Part shown: positions 1 through 7,290 of the stretch, one piece after another
Position numbering within the stretch: position 1 is the first letter of the stretch
Layout of the letters: every line of letters starts with the position of its first letter
Source: an uncultured Lachnospiraceae bacterium
GTDB taxonomy: Bacteria > Bacillota > Clostridia > Lachnospirales > Lachnospiraceae
Reading direction: 5' to 3'
Assembly (NCBI GenBank): GCA_947177445.1
Contig: CAMWUL010000023.1
Span: 1 to 42,798, forward strand
DNA length: 42,798 bases
Made by a program: the position numbers and the translations under genes
Notes under the pieces: model-generated
Told to the model about the DNA's origin: nothing
Database searches by the model: none
The model's input: the letters and a program-made list of their open reading frames with translations, nothing else

Positions 1-58
1 AAAGCCTCTCCTGTTTACAATAAAATTCCCATGAAATTTATAGGAGGGAAAATCCGGC

Positions 59-202
59 GTTACTTTTCACAGGTAGGGGACGCGAGGTGTTTTCGTGCGT
101 ATTTTGCACGCAAAACCCGAGAATGCCTGCGCCAAAATGAGCGAATTTGGCTCATTTTGTGTGCATCATGTTGCTTTGAACGGCGAAGCCGTGAAAAGTA
201 AC
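59..202. repeat. MITE-like inverted-repeat element (GTTACTTTTCAC family)
   Basis: The unit is bounded by perfect 12-bp inverted ends, GTTACTTTTCAC (59-70) and GTGAAAAGTAAC (191-202). Inside are two further palindromes: CGTGC/GCACG around 94-110, and AAAATGAGC/GCTCATTTT around 135-158. The right 33 bp (170-202) is the exact reverse complement of the repeat at 40519-40551. No open reading frame lies inside. It looks like a non-autonomous folded element rather than a gene. Confidence 0.7.
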
Positions 203-214
203 AATCCGGCAATA

Positions 215-421
215 TCATGACACTCTATTCATAAGTTCTTCAAAATTATTAACAGCATCCCCTTTATATGGTACATTTCTACTCTTAAACAAAATTGTAT
301 TCATTCCCAGCTTTCTGGCAGCTCCCAGATAACCCCTCCTATCATCTACATACAAACATTTTGCTGCATTAACTGTCAGCTTCTCCATAGTAAGCCGGAA
401 AAAGCGTTCATCTGGTTTCTT
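215..421 (-). pseudogene. 3' fragment of a HAD-family hydrolase
   Basis: The minus strand in this frame encodes about 68 residues beginning KKPDERFF and containing CLYVDDRRGYLGAARKLGM. This is the C-terminal part of a HAD-IA type hydrolase: the KPD loop with its Lys, then the acidic VDD motif. The catalytic N-terminal half with the DxD nucleophile is missing, and a TGA codon at 422-424 blocks the frame immediately upstream, so it cannot be a working enzyme. It overlaps the end of the HD-domain gene by a few codons in another frame, which suggests an old deletion joined the two genes. The fragment ends about 13 bp from the MITE-like repeat. Confidence 0.7.
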
Positions 422-1019
422 TCAATTGTCCATATGCCTCTATCCAGTTGTCGTGAGGACATAAAATCATATCATTATCAACCATATATTTCATATACTT
501 GTAACATGCTGCTTCCAGCGATATATCAAGCGCAGCATTAACTTCCTCATAAAATGGCGGTATGCCCTCTCTGTCCCACGCAAGCTTATCTGCAATAAAC
601 AGCGACATTTCGTATTTTGAAGGACGCTGCTTTAATGTAGTATGGCATTCAATAGCCGATAATATCTCTTCATCCGATATATTGAAATATTCGGCAGCAC
701 ATATTTTAGATAACCGCTGATGAAGCAAAAATGGATATTTTCTCTCAGCCTCGCAAATAGCAAAACTGTTTACATATGCGTATTCAAGCATATCCGCTGG
801 CTTGATTATAGCGCTTATATCATGCAAAAGCCCTGCGATAGCACATTTATCATGATTCAAACCATATGTTTTCGAAATAAGAACATTCCTATCTGCAACA
901 TTCGACACATGAATATATGTACTATATTTCCCATTAATTAACAGAATATTTTTTACATCTGTCCGAATATCTCCGCTAAGAGTTTCAGTTTTTATATAAT
1001 TGAAATGATCAAATATCAC
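408..1019 (-). CDS. HD-domain hydrolase, YqeK-like (probable symmetrical Ap4A hydrolase)
   Basis: A 203-residue cytoplasmic protein with an HD-superfamily metal site: H37 (in HVSNVA), the H66-D67 pair in GLLHDIS, H100, H126 (CHT) and D144 (ADK). This order matches the YqeK family, which hydrolyses diadenosine tetraphosphate to two ADP. Known YqeK proteins are about 190 residues, so the length fits. I chose the GTG at 1019 because GGAGG lies 7 nt upstream; the frame is open to a TTG at 1043, which has no good site. It is not beside nadD, the usual yqeK neighbour, so it may be a paralogue with another nucleotide substrate. The last codons overlap a broken HAD gene. Confidence 0.7.
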   Translation of the reverse strand: MIFDHFNYIKTETLSGDIRTDVKNILLINGKYSTYIHVSNVADRNVLISKTYGLNHDKCAIAGLLHDISAIIKPADMLEYAYVNSFAICEAERKYPFLLHQRLSKICAAEYFNISDEEILSAIECHTTLKQRPSKYEMSLFIADKLAWDREGIPPFYEEVNAALDISLEAACYKYMKYMVDNDMILCPHDNWIEAYGQLKETR

Positions 1020-1063
1020 TTTGCTCCCTCCAATATTTAACAAATTTCAGTCTATCTTTCAAA

Positions 1064-1091
1064 ATTATATCATGGATAGTTAACTGTTCCA
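1064..1091 (-). promoter_or_regulatory. Possible sigma-A promoter for the HD-domain gene
   Basis: On the minus strand there is a perfect -10 TATAAT (1064-1069), a 16-nt spacer and a weak -35 TGGAAC (1086-1091), about 45 nt upstream of the chosen start codon. Confidence 0.35.
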
Positions 1092-1390
1092 TGTTTTGTT
1101 AAAAGTATACACATATTTTAAATTTCATGTGCTCCGCCTGTCGCCGAAGCGGTGGAGTGGCAGTGGAGTATAGCGGGAGCAGATTCAGTATAAAACAGGG
1201 GAAGTACAGTCGCCGCACAGATGCATTTTCCTGCATCTTTCCTGTATGTATTCGACAAAAAGACGGATTGGAATGTACAGAATAAACATACAATAAATGA
1301 GCCAGAAACACTGGCTCAAGTCCGCCGGGCACGCTCGAAAAGCCTGCGGCTTTCCTCGCTTTGCGGCTGTCGCCGCATGTGTCCGTTGTC
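1092..1390. other. Gene-free interval downstream of tRNA-Pro
   Basis: The frames here give only low-quality translations with no recognisable domain, good start or ribosome binding site. The stretch contains short GC-rich palindromic pieces (for example around 1137-1160 and 1345-1378) but no feature I can name. Confidence 0.5.
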
Positions 1391-1429
1391 AAAAAAAGCT
1401 GTCGGTGAGCAAGCTCCCCACAGCTTTTT
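1391..1429 (-). terminator. Rho-independent terminator after tRNA-Pro
   Basis: A hairpin with arms AAAAAGCTGT and ACAGCTTTTT, with an inner GGTGAGC/GCTCCCC pairing, followed on the minus strand by a T run. It lies about 38 bp downstream of the tRNA on the same strand. Confidence 0.65.
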
Positions 1430-1466
1430 CCGCCACCGAACCCGCCCGGCTCGTAGCTATAAAAAA

Positions 1467-1541
1467 TCGGGGTGACAGGATTCGAACCTGCGACCTCCTG
1501 GTCCCAAACCAGGCGCTCTAGCCAAGCTGAGCCACACCCCG
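1467..1541 (-). tRNA. tRNA-Pro (anticodon UGG)
   Basis: The minus strand folds as a full cloverleaf. The acceptor arm pairs CGGGGTG with CACCCCG and has discriminator A. The anticodon stem CCTGG/CCAGG encloses the loop TTTGGGA, giving anticodon TGG, and the T-arm GGTTCGAATCC is canonical. The D-arm is GGCTCAGCTTGGCTAGAGC. The 3' CCA is not encoded, because the next bases are an A/T run. It stands alone, with a terminator hairpin downstream. Confidence 0.95.
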
Positions 1542-1636
1542 CAATAAGAACAATATTATATTGACGTTTGTCAAAACAATACATATTATAGCCTATTGCG
1601 GCAGGTGCTGTCAAGTAATTCTCAGCTTACTATTCA

Positions 1637-1650
1637 GTTACTTTTCACGG
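1637..1650. repeat. Half copy of the GTTACTTTTCAC repeat
   Basis: GTTACTTTTCACGG matches one end of the dispersed repeat, with no partner arm nearby. It abuts the start of the transposase/nuclease remnant, so the repeat may mark the break point. Confidence 0.55.
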
Positions 1651-1929
1651 GTTGAAGAGGGTAAGGAGTTTTCGGACCGGTTTGAGGTATATGTGATCGA
1701 GCTTGGGAAGGAGCTGAATATGCTGCAGACGAAGAATCCGGGAGTTTTGGAAGCGATCAGCGAGGTGAGGAAAATGAATTTGGGAAAGGGACTGCGGGCT
1801 TTGTATGAGGCACATCTGAAGGAGGTCAGAAAATGGCACAAGGCCGCCGCAGCTTTCTTCAAGGGATTTGCTCGGGATCAGAGGAAATTTCATCGTTGGA
1901 TGGATTGGCTTCCACGGATTTTCCGGTGA
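1651..1929 (+). pseudogene. 3' remnant of a PD-(D/E)XK (Rpn-like) nuclease/transposase
   Basis: This frame encodes about 92 residues (VEEGKEFSDRFEVYV onward, then MNLGKGLRALYEAHLKEVR) that resemble the C-terminal helical part of Rpn/PD-(D/E)XK putative transposases, which are abundant in Lachnospiraceae. The nuclease core is absent and there is no credible start: the frame runs directly out of the repeat half at 1637-1650. The 3' end overlaps the convergent membrane-protein gene by about 70 bp. The family call rests on remembered motif style rather than an alignment, so it is tentative. Confidence 0.4.
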
Positions 1930-2152
1930 GCTTTCCGTACATCCAGCTGTAGATCCAGACCAATAGAGGGACAGCTATAGTAGCAAAAAGGCAGGTCCAG
2001 AACCATCGGGCGGAGGAAGAGCTGTCCAGGATGGCAGCTGCCAGAGTCACGACATACAAAAGCACCAGCAGGACGATGCCTGCAATGGCGGCAGCCTGTC
2101 GGGAGGTTATTTTCTTTTTGGAAGGTTTTGTAGTTTCTTTGTCAGGTTTCAT
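1859..2152 (-). CDS. Small two-helix membrane protein, function unknown
   Basis: A 97-residue protein with a basic, Lys/Thr-rich N-terminus, two hydrophobic helices (about residues 23-43, AAIAGIVLLVLLYVVTLAAA, and 50-68) and an acidic, Asn/Ser-rich C-terminal tail. The ATG at 2152 has GGAG 6-7 nt upstream; the frame is open to 2227 without a better site. I do not recognise the family. It lies 109 bp downstream of the nuclease gene on the same strand and may be co-transcribed. The 3' end overlaps a convergent transposase remnant. Confidence 0.6.
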   Translation of the reverse strand: MKPDKETTKPSKKKITSRQAAAIAGIVLLVLLYVVTLAAAILDSSSSARWFWTCLFATIAVPLLVWIYSWMYGKLTGKSVEANPSNDEISSDPEQIP

Positions 2153-2261
2153 ATTTATCTCCGATTTTCTGTCTTGAATAGGGACATTTCCTGCTTCGAA
2201 TGAGGCCATTATATCATGAGCATACATATTTTACAATCCGAAATGACGCTTCACAGCAGAA

Positions 2262-3308
2262 TCAGGGCTGGCACCTTTTACAGGGAGTATACCCCATATC
2301 AATCATGTCCTGCCGGGTGCCTTCCCGGACCTCCTTATTTTTTTCGGCCATGTCTTCCACACTGGAACAGGAGGGAAGGTGAAACTTTTTCGTATTGGTG
2401 TTTAAAATATAGCAGGCGGTATCTGCGGCTTCCAGGGAGGCTTCCGGATCGGAACCTTGTGAAGCAGAAGAAACGGTTGTTGTTTCCAGAAAGCTCTCTC
2501 CTGTTGCATAATCGATTACTATGCCGGGTTGAACATTGTATACAAAAACACAGAAACAGATACCGTCACCATTGTCTTCTGCAGATCTTGCTTCCATTAA
2601 AACTCCTTCGGCTAAAAGATTATCGCCCCGAAAGAGGGGAGTTACTCTGTACAGGACATGGAAGCCGGTTTCTTTAATATAATCAGCGGTCATGTTCTCG
2701 AAGGGAAGCATTCCCGCTACATTCAGATAGCGGGTTCCGGTGATCAGATTTTTTTCGTTGGCGCTTTCGGCGGTAAGCTGATAGCCGATCAGGTGGCAGC
2801 GATTGTACAGATAGTTTCCTTCTACCACATCGTATTTTACTGTGTGCCAGCCGGAAGGCCGGATATGACCGATGGAGCCGATATCCTCTGTGGGCATGAG
2901 ATCCTGCCCTATATTGGCAAAAGCGGCGCCGCACCGGTCCAGAGAATCCAGGGGACTGTAGTTTTCGAAGGATTCTGTGGTATAGTCGCTTTCTGTAAAG
3001 AAAGGAACGTTGTTGTTTACTTCCGTGTAAGGAATTCCCGAGTACGCCGGAATGCTGTCAAGCAGAGTCTGGGTATCCGGTTGTACCGGCAGGGAACCTG
3101 CCAAAACAGCGGCTTCCCGGGAATCTGCCGGACTGCTGTCAAAAGTGCCGCCGGTGACAGCCGGCAGGGGAGGCGCGGAATTATTTTGGCAGGAGGAAGT
3201 ACATAGTACAAAAAGTATAAATGCCAATACAGTGAAAAAATGTTTCACTGTTATTGTTTTGCCCCTTTCAGAAAACCGGTTCCAATATTTGTTCAATTTA
3301 GATTCCAT
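2262..3308 (-). CDS. Secreted lipoprotein DNA/RNA non-specific endonuclease (EndA-like)
   Basis: A 348-residue protein. Residues 21-40 form a lipoprotein signal with lipobox TSSC (Cys40). The central region carries the beta-beta-alpha-metal nuclease signature NRCHLIGYQL (His172 as likely general base), followed by ANEKNLITGTRYLN with metal-binding Asn, as in streptococcal EndA and related competence nucleases. The C-terminal ~50 residues (CYILNTNTKKFHLPSC to CKRC, four Cys) form a small cysteine-rich module seen at the end of some secreted nucleases. The protein should be anchored outside the membrane and degrade nucleic acids for nutrition or uptake. The start has only a weak AAAG site. Confidence 0.88.
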   Translation of the reverse strand: MESKLNKYWNRFSERGKTITVKHFFTVLAFILFVLCTSSCQNNSAPPLPAVTGGTFDSSPADSREAAVLAGSLPVQPDTQTLLDSIPAYSGIPYTEVNNNVPFFTESDYTTESFENYSPLDSLDRCGAAFANIGQDLMPTEDIGSIGHIRPSGWHTVKYDVVEGNYLYNRCHLIGYQLTAESANEKNLITGTRYLNVAGMLPFENMTADYIKETGFHVLYRVTPLFRGDNLLAEGVLMEARSAEDNGDGICFCVFVYNVQPGIVIDYATGESFLETTTVSSASQGSDPEASLEAADTACYILNTNTKKFHLPSCSSVEDMAEKNKEVREGTRQDMIDMGYTPCKRCQP

Positions 3309-3577
3309 ATAAAATCATTCTTTCTTTTACCCATGATCAGGCTGTCATGATATATTCCATCCTGTAATTGTCTGTGAGGTACGACGTACAAATCCGTCTT
3401 TATTAGGGTATCACAGAGCGGGGCGGAATGCAATTCTTCAATCTTCCCATTGTAGAAATGTATGATTTAGTGTTACTGTCCACGGAGTGATTCCGCGAGG
3501 AGTTTATGCAGTAAGGCCATTATTTACCATGAACGACTAAACTCATTTATACAATATGCGTATTGAAATAGTGTTTC
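3309..3577. other. Divergent intergenic region with repeat half and possible operator
   Basis: This gap lies between the divergently transcribed nuclease gene and the sugar-uptake operon. It holds GTTACTGTCCACGG (3472-3485), a degenerate half copy of the dispersed repeat. It also holds the near-palindrome CAATATGCGTATTG (3552-3565) just upstream of the operon promoter, a possible operator. No coding frame is credible. Confidence 0.4.
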
Positions 3578-3606
3578 TTGCTGAAAAAATGCGCATAATA
3601 TACAAT
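3578..3606 (+). promoter_or_regulatory. Sigma-A promoter of the lpl-type operon
   Basis: TTGCTG (3578-3583), a 17-nt spacer and TACAAT (3601-3606). It lies 67 bp before the start codon of the substrate-binding lipoprotein. Confidence 0.5.
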
Positions 3607-3672
3607 ATAAACAGATTTTACAGAAAAAGCGCTGATCTGGTAGAACCTACAAAAAACATAAGGAGGCTTATT

Positions 3673-5271
3673 ATGAAGCTGAAAAAAGTAATTGCACTTA
3701 CACTGACGGCGGCGGTATCTCTTTCCGTACTGGCGGGCTGTGGTAATGGGGAACAGCCCTCATCCGGAAATGGCAGCTCTTCTAATAAAGAGGACAGCAA
3801 GGGGAATGCCGGAACAGATGGGATGCTTGACAGTGTTTCCTTCCCTCTGGCGGAGACCATGACCTTTACCGCCGTTTCGGGGATGAATGGTGATTATACG
3901 ATGACAGACAATATTGCCATGCAGAAAGCATTAAAGGATGCCAATATCCAGATAGACTTCACCAACGTACTGCATGCGGATCTGGGCGAGAAGCTCAGCA
4001 CCATGATCAATGGAAACAATTATCCTGATATTTTCTACAAGTCCTGTGTGGATGCTGACAAATACGGAATACAGGGAATTATGATTCCGCTGGAGGATCT
4101 GATCAGAAAGTATGCGCCTAACCTGACGGCTTTGCTGGATGAAAGGGATGGCTGGCAGTATATTACGGCTTCAGACGGCCATATCTACAGTCTGCCCCAG
4201 GTAGATCTTCCCGGCGTAAACAGGCCCGCATACTGGATCAACAAGAGATGGATGGATAATCTGGGGTTAAAGGAGCCCACAAGCTTTGAAGAGCTGTATG
4301 AGGTGCTGAAGGCATTTAAAGAACAGGATGCCAACGGAAACGGAGATCCCGACGATGAGATTCCCTTGTTCTGCAATTCCTGGCTGAACCCCTTCTTTTT
4401 GCTGCAGTATGCAGATTTTCCCAACACAGGGAAGGATGGAATCATCGGCGGCGAGCTTCGGTATGTGCCTGCCACGGAGGAGTACAAGGAATTTCTGGCA
4501 TACGCAACCAAGCTTTATCAGGAAGGCCTGATGTATAAGAACAGCTTTACCGTATCCCATGATGAGCAGGCGCCCATGGGTCAGTCCGGTGATGTGCTGG
4601 GTTCCTTTTTCGATGCAGGTGCGTTTCTCACGGTAGGACGTGATCACGATGAGGATTATATTGCATTGACGCCCTGGGCTGACTGTCTGGATTTGAGCGC
4701 TGGTATCAGCGGCGGCACGCTGACCATTTCCGATAAGTGTGAGCATCCTGAGGTAGTGGTGGCCTGGGCTGACCAGTTCTACACCGAGGATGGCGGCAAG
4801 CTGGCCTGGATGGGCGTGGAAGGCGAGACCTACCAGTACAATGATGAGGGACAGTGGGAGTGGATTTTGGACAAGGGTCATGGTGAGGATATTACTACAG
4901 TACGAGCCAGCTCGGCGCTTCAGGGAGGCGGACAGGGACATCCTTCCGTACAGCCCAGGGCGTGGATGGAAGGAATGTCCGCCAGTGTGGATCCGGATGA
5001 GGTATACCTGAATCTGCAGAGACTGAAGCTGATCGAACACGGTCAGGTGCCCTGGCCCAGGCTGACCTATACGGAGGAACAGCAGAAGGAGCTTGGTACT
5101 ATCGGTGCAGATATTAATCCTTATGTTGATGAATATATGGCAAAGGTAGTCACCGGGGAATATAATCTTGAGGAAACCTGGGACGAATATATCAATACAT
5201 TAAAGGGTATGGGCCTGGATCGACTTGAGGAACTGTATAAAGGGGCTTATGATGCGGCGATGGCCCGATAA
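3673..5271 (+). CDS. ABC transporter substrate-binding lipoprotein, LplA-like
   Basis: A 532-residue extracytoplasmic sugar-binding lipoprotein. The signal ends in lipobox LAGC (Cys23) and is followed by a Ser/Asn/Gly-rich linker to about residue 55. The mature part resembles family 1 solute-binding proteins of the LplA/YtcQ group, with the typical KMPDIFY-like stretch (NYPDIFYKS) and DANGNGDPDDEIPL, a Ca-loop-like segment common in this group. The ATG at 3673 is preceded by AGGAGG 7 nt upstream; an upstream open frame from 3556 lacks a signal. Two permease genes follow after a hairpin. Known LplA-type proteins bind oligosaccharides, often from plant cell wall or host glycans; the ligand here is unknown. 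Confidence 0.88.
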   Translation: MKLKKVIALTLTAAVSLSVLAGCGNGEQPSSGNGSSSNKEDSKGNAGTDGMLDSVSFPLAETMTFTAVSGMNGDYTMTDNIAMQKALKDANIQIDFTNVLHADLGEKLSTMINGNNYPDIFYKSCVDADKYGIQGIMIPLEDLIRKYAPNLTALLDERDGWQYITASDGHIYSLPQVDLPGVNRPAYWINKRWMDNLGLKEPTSFEELYEVLKAFKEQDANGNGDPDDEIPLFCNSWLNPFFLLQYADFPNTGKDGIIGGELRYVPATEEYKEFLAYATKLYQEGLMYKNSFTVSHDEQAPMGQSGDVLGSFFDAGAFLTVGRDHDEDYIALTPWADCLDLSAGISGGTLTISDKCEHPEVVVAWADQFYTEDGGKLAWMGVEGETYQYNDEGQWEWILDKGHGEDITTVRASSALQGGGQGHPSVQPRAWMEGMSASVDPDEVYLNLQRLKLIEHGQVPWPRLTYTEEQQKELGTIGADINPYVDEYMAKVVTGEYNLEETWDEYINTLKGMGLDRLEELYKGAYDAAMAR

Positions 5272-5321
5272 CCTTTTGTGAATGTGCAGGCGTAAGCTGT
5301 GATTGCTGAAAGGAGCCTGAC

Positions 5322-5361
5322 AGCGGCGGAGAGTTGGCAGTGATTTCTCCGCCGCTTTTTT
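5322..5361 (+). terminator. Hairpin with T run between binding protein and permease genes
   Basis: The arms AGCGGCGGAGA (5322-5332) and TCTCCGCCGCT (5346-5356) pair perfectly and are followed by six T. Placed inside the operon, it probably acts as a partial terminator that keeps binding-protein mRNA more abundant than permease mRNA. Confidence 0.75.
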
Positions 5362-5381
5362 GAAAGGAGCAGGTATTGTTG

Positions 5382-6317
5382 ATGAATATTACAGCAAAAA
5401 AAGAATCTTTTGGAGCCCGGCTGCTGAAAAATATGAGGAAAAACTGGATCCTCTATTTGATGATTACGCCGGTATTGCTTTATTATATTATATTTTCCTA
5501 TGTTCCCATGTACGGCGTGCTGTTGGCCTTTAAGGATTATAAGATCAAGCTGGGAATTTTGGGAAGCCCCTGGGTGGGATTTGATCATTTTCAGCGTTTT
5601 TTCAGCGCTTACAATTTTAAGCGTCTGCTTATGAATACCGTTGGGCTCAGCGTCTATGGAATGATCGCAGGCTTCCCTATTCCCATTATCTTTGCCCTGA
5701 TGCTGAACTATTTACGGCATCGCAAGCTGAAAAAGGCGGTACAGATGGTATCCTATGCCCCGTACTTTATCTCCACGGTGGTTATCTGCGGTATGATATC
5801 CATTTTTATGTCTCAGGATTCGGGGATCTTTAATGTGATCCGTGGGTTCTTTGGAATGGAACCTGTGGATTTCCTGGCGAAACCGGAGTGGTTTAAGCAC
5901 ATTTATGTGTGGAGCGGCATTTGGCAGGGTATGGGATGGAGCTCCATCATTTACATATCGGCCCTGGCCGGAGTGGACTATGAAATGCATGAAGCAGCCA
6001 TTGTGGACGGTGCCACTAAGATACAACGGATGATCCACATAGATCTGCCTTCTATTAAGCCGACTATATTGATGCTGTTTATTCTTCAAATGGGCGGCCT
6101 TCTGGGAGTGGGCTTTGAAAAGGTGTATCTGCTGCAGAATTCCTTAAACAGAAGCGCCGCTTCGGTTATTTCCACCTATGTGTATGAGGTGGGTCTGGTC
6201 AATTCCGATTATGGATACTCCACTGCGGTGGGTCTGTTCAACTCGGTGATCAGCCTTGTTCTGGTGGTGACAGCCAACCAATTGAGCAAGAAGTTTGCAG
6301 GCGAAAGTCTGTTTTAA
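5382..6317 (+). CDS. ABC sugar transporter permease, LplB-like
   Basis: A 311-residue polytopic membrane protein with about six helices, the first at roughly residues 25-45 (LYLMITPVLLYYIIFSYVPM). The binding-protein-dependent permease EAA loop is visible as HEAAIVDGATKIQRMIHIDL, which docks the ATPase. It matches LplB/YtcP-class permeases of CUT1 transporters. The start is ambiguous: GGAG at 5366-5369 serves TTG 5376, TTG 5379 or ATG 5382. I kept the ATG. It pairs with the next gene as the membrane channel, and no ATPase gene is nearby. Confidence 0.88.
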   Translation: MNITAKKESFGARLLKNMRKNWILYLMITPVLLYYIIFSYVPMYGVLLAFKDYKIKLGILGSPWVGFDHFQRFFSAYNFKRLLMNTVGLSVYGMIAGFPIPIIFALMLNYLRHRKLKKAVQMVSYAPYFISTVVICGMISIFMSQDSGIFNVIRGFFGMEPVDFLAKPEWFKHIYVWSGIWQGMGWSSIIYISALAGVDYEMHEAAIVDGATKIQRMIHIDLPSIKPTILMLFILQMGGLLGVGFEKVYLLQNSLNRSAASVISTYVYEVGLVNSDYGYSTAVGLFNSVISLVLVVTANQLSKKFAGESLF

Positions 6318-6334
6318 GTAAGGAGGGTATATAA

Positions 6335-7243
6335 ATGAAGTGGAGAAAATCGGGATACAGGAAATCTTATTCCGACAAAATATTTGACATAGTCAATCTG
6401 CTGGTGATGATCATCCTGCTGTTTATCTTTGTATGGCCTCTGTGGTTCGTAGTCATTGCCTCCTTCAGCGATCCCAATCAGGTGTGGATGGGAAAAGTGG
6501 TATTGTGGCCCAAGGGTTTTACGCTGATTTCCTATGAAGAGCTGCTGCAATATAAACGGATCTGGACAGGCTATGCGAATACCATATTTTACACGGTGGT
6601 GGGAACACTGGTCAATCTGGCGATGACAGTGTGCGGCGCATATCCTCTTTCCCGAAAGGATTTTATGCCCCGGCACGTGGTCATGATTCTGCTTATGATA
6701 ACCATGTACTTTTCCGGAGGATTGATCCCTACGTATCTGGTGGTGAGCAAGCTGGGACTGGTCAATACCCGCTGGGCCATGATCATACCGGGAGCCATGT
6801 CCGTTTACAATATGATCGTTACCAGGACATATTTTATGAACAGCATTCCCTCCTCACTGCAGGAAGCGGCCACCCTGGACGGAGCCAGCTCTTTTCAGTA
6901 TCTGATACGTGTAGTGCTGCCCTTGTCCAAGCCCATTCTGGCTGTAATCGGATTATACTATGCAGTGGGACACTGGAATGATTTCTATTCGGCTTTAATT
7001 TATATTTATGATGACAGCATGCTGCCGCTGCAGTCTTTTCTGCGGGATATCCTCATGTCCACCAAGCTGACGCTGAACAATATGTCAGGAGTGGATATGG
7101 CCACGGCGGCTGCCAAGGCACAGCTGGCGCAGACTCTGAAATACAGTGTGATTATTGTGTCCACGGTGCCTGTGCTCTGTATTTATCCCTTTATTCAGAA
7201 GTACTTTGTTAAGGGTGTGATGATCGGCTCCGTAAAGGGTTGA
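6335..7243 (+). CDS. ABC sugar transporter permease, LplC-like
   Basis: A 302-residue polytopic inner-membrane permease, the second channel subunit of the CUT1-type importer. The first helix is at about residues 20-42 (VNLLVMIILLFIFVWPLWFV). The EAA loop reads QEAATLDGASSFQYLIRVVL. The C-terminus, FIQKYFVKGVMIGSVKG, is characteristic of the LplC/YesQ/YtcP subfamily. The start is clear, with AAGGAGGG 7 nt upstream. It lies 17 bp after the first permease gene. Confidence 0.92.
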   Translation: MKWRKSGYRKSYSDKIFDIVNLLVMIILLFIFVWPLWFVVIASFSDPNQVWMGKVVLWPKGFTLISYEELLQYKRIWTGYANTIFYTVVGTLVNLAMTVCGAYPLSRKDFMPRHVVMILLMITMYFSGGLIPTYLVVSKLGLVNTRWAMIIPGAMSVYNMIVTRTYFMNSIPSSLQEAATLDGASSFQYLIRVVLPLSKPILAVIGLYYAVGHWNDFYSALIYIYDDSMLPLQSFLRDILMSTKLTLNNMSGVDMATAAAKAQLAQTLKYSVIIVSTVPVLCIYPFIQKYFVKGVMIGSVKG

Positions 7244-7290
7244 TTGTTACTGTGGATATTAACTGCGGACATTGAATGAGAGGTGTTGAT

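Noticed and set aside
1221..1521. Overlapping plus-strand open frames across the tRNA-Pro region
   Set aside because: They run antisense through the tRNA and its terminator, have no ribosome binding site and show no domain; they are chance frames.
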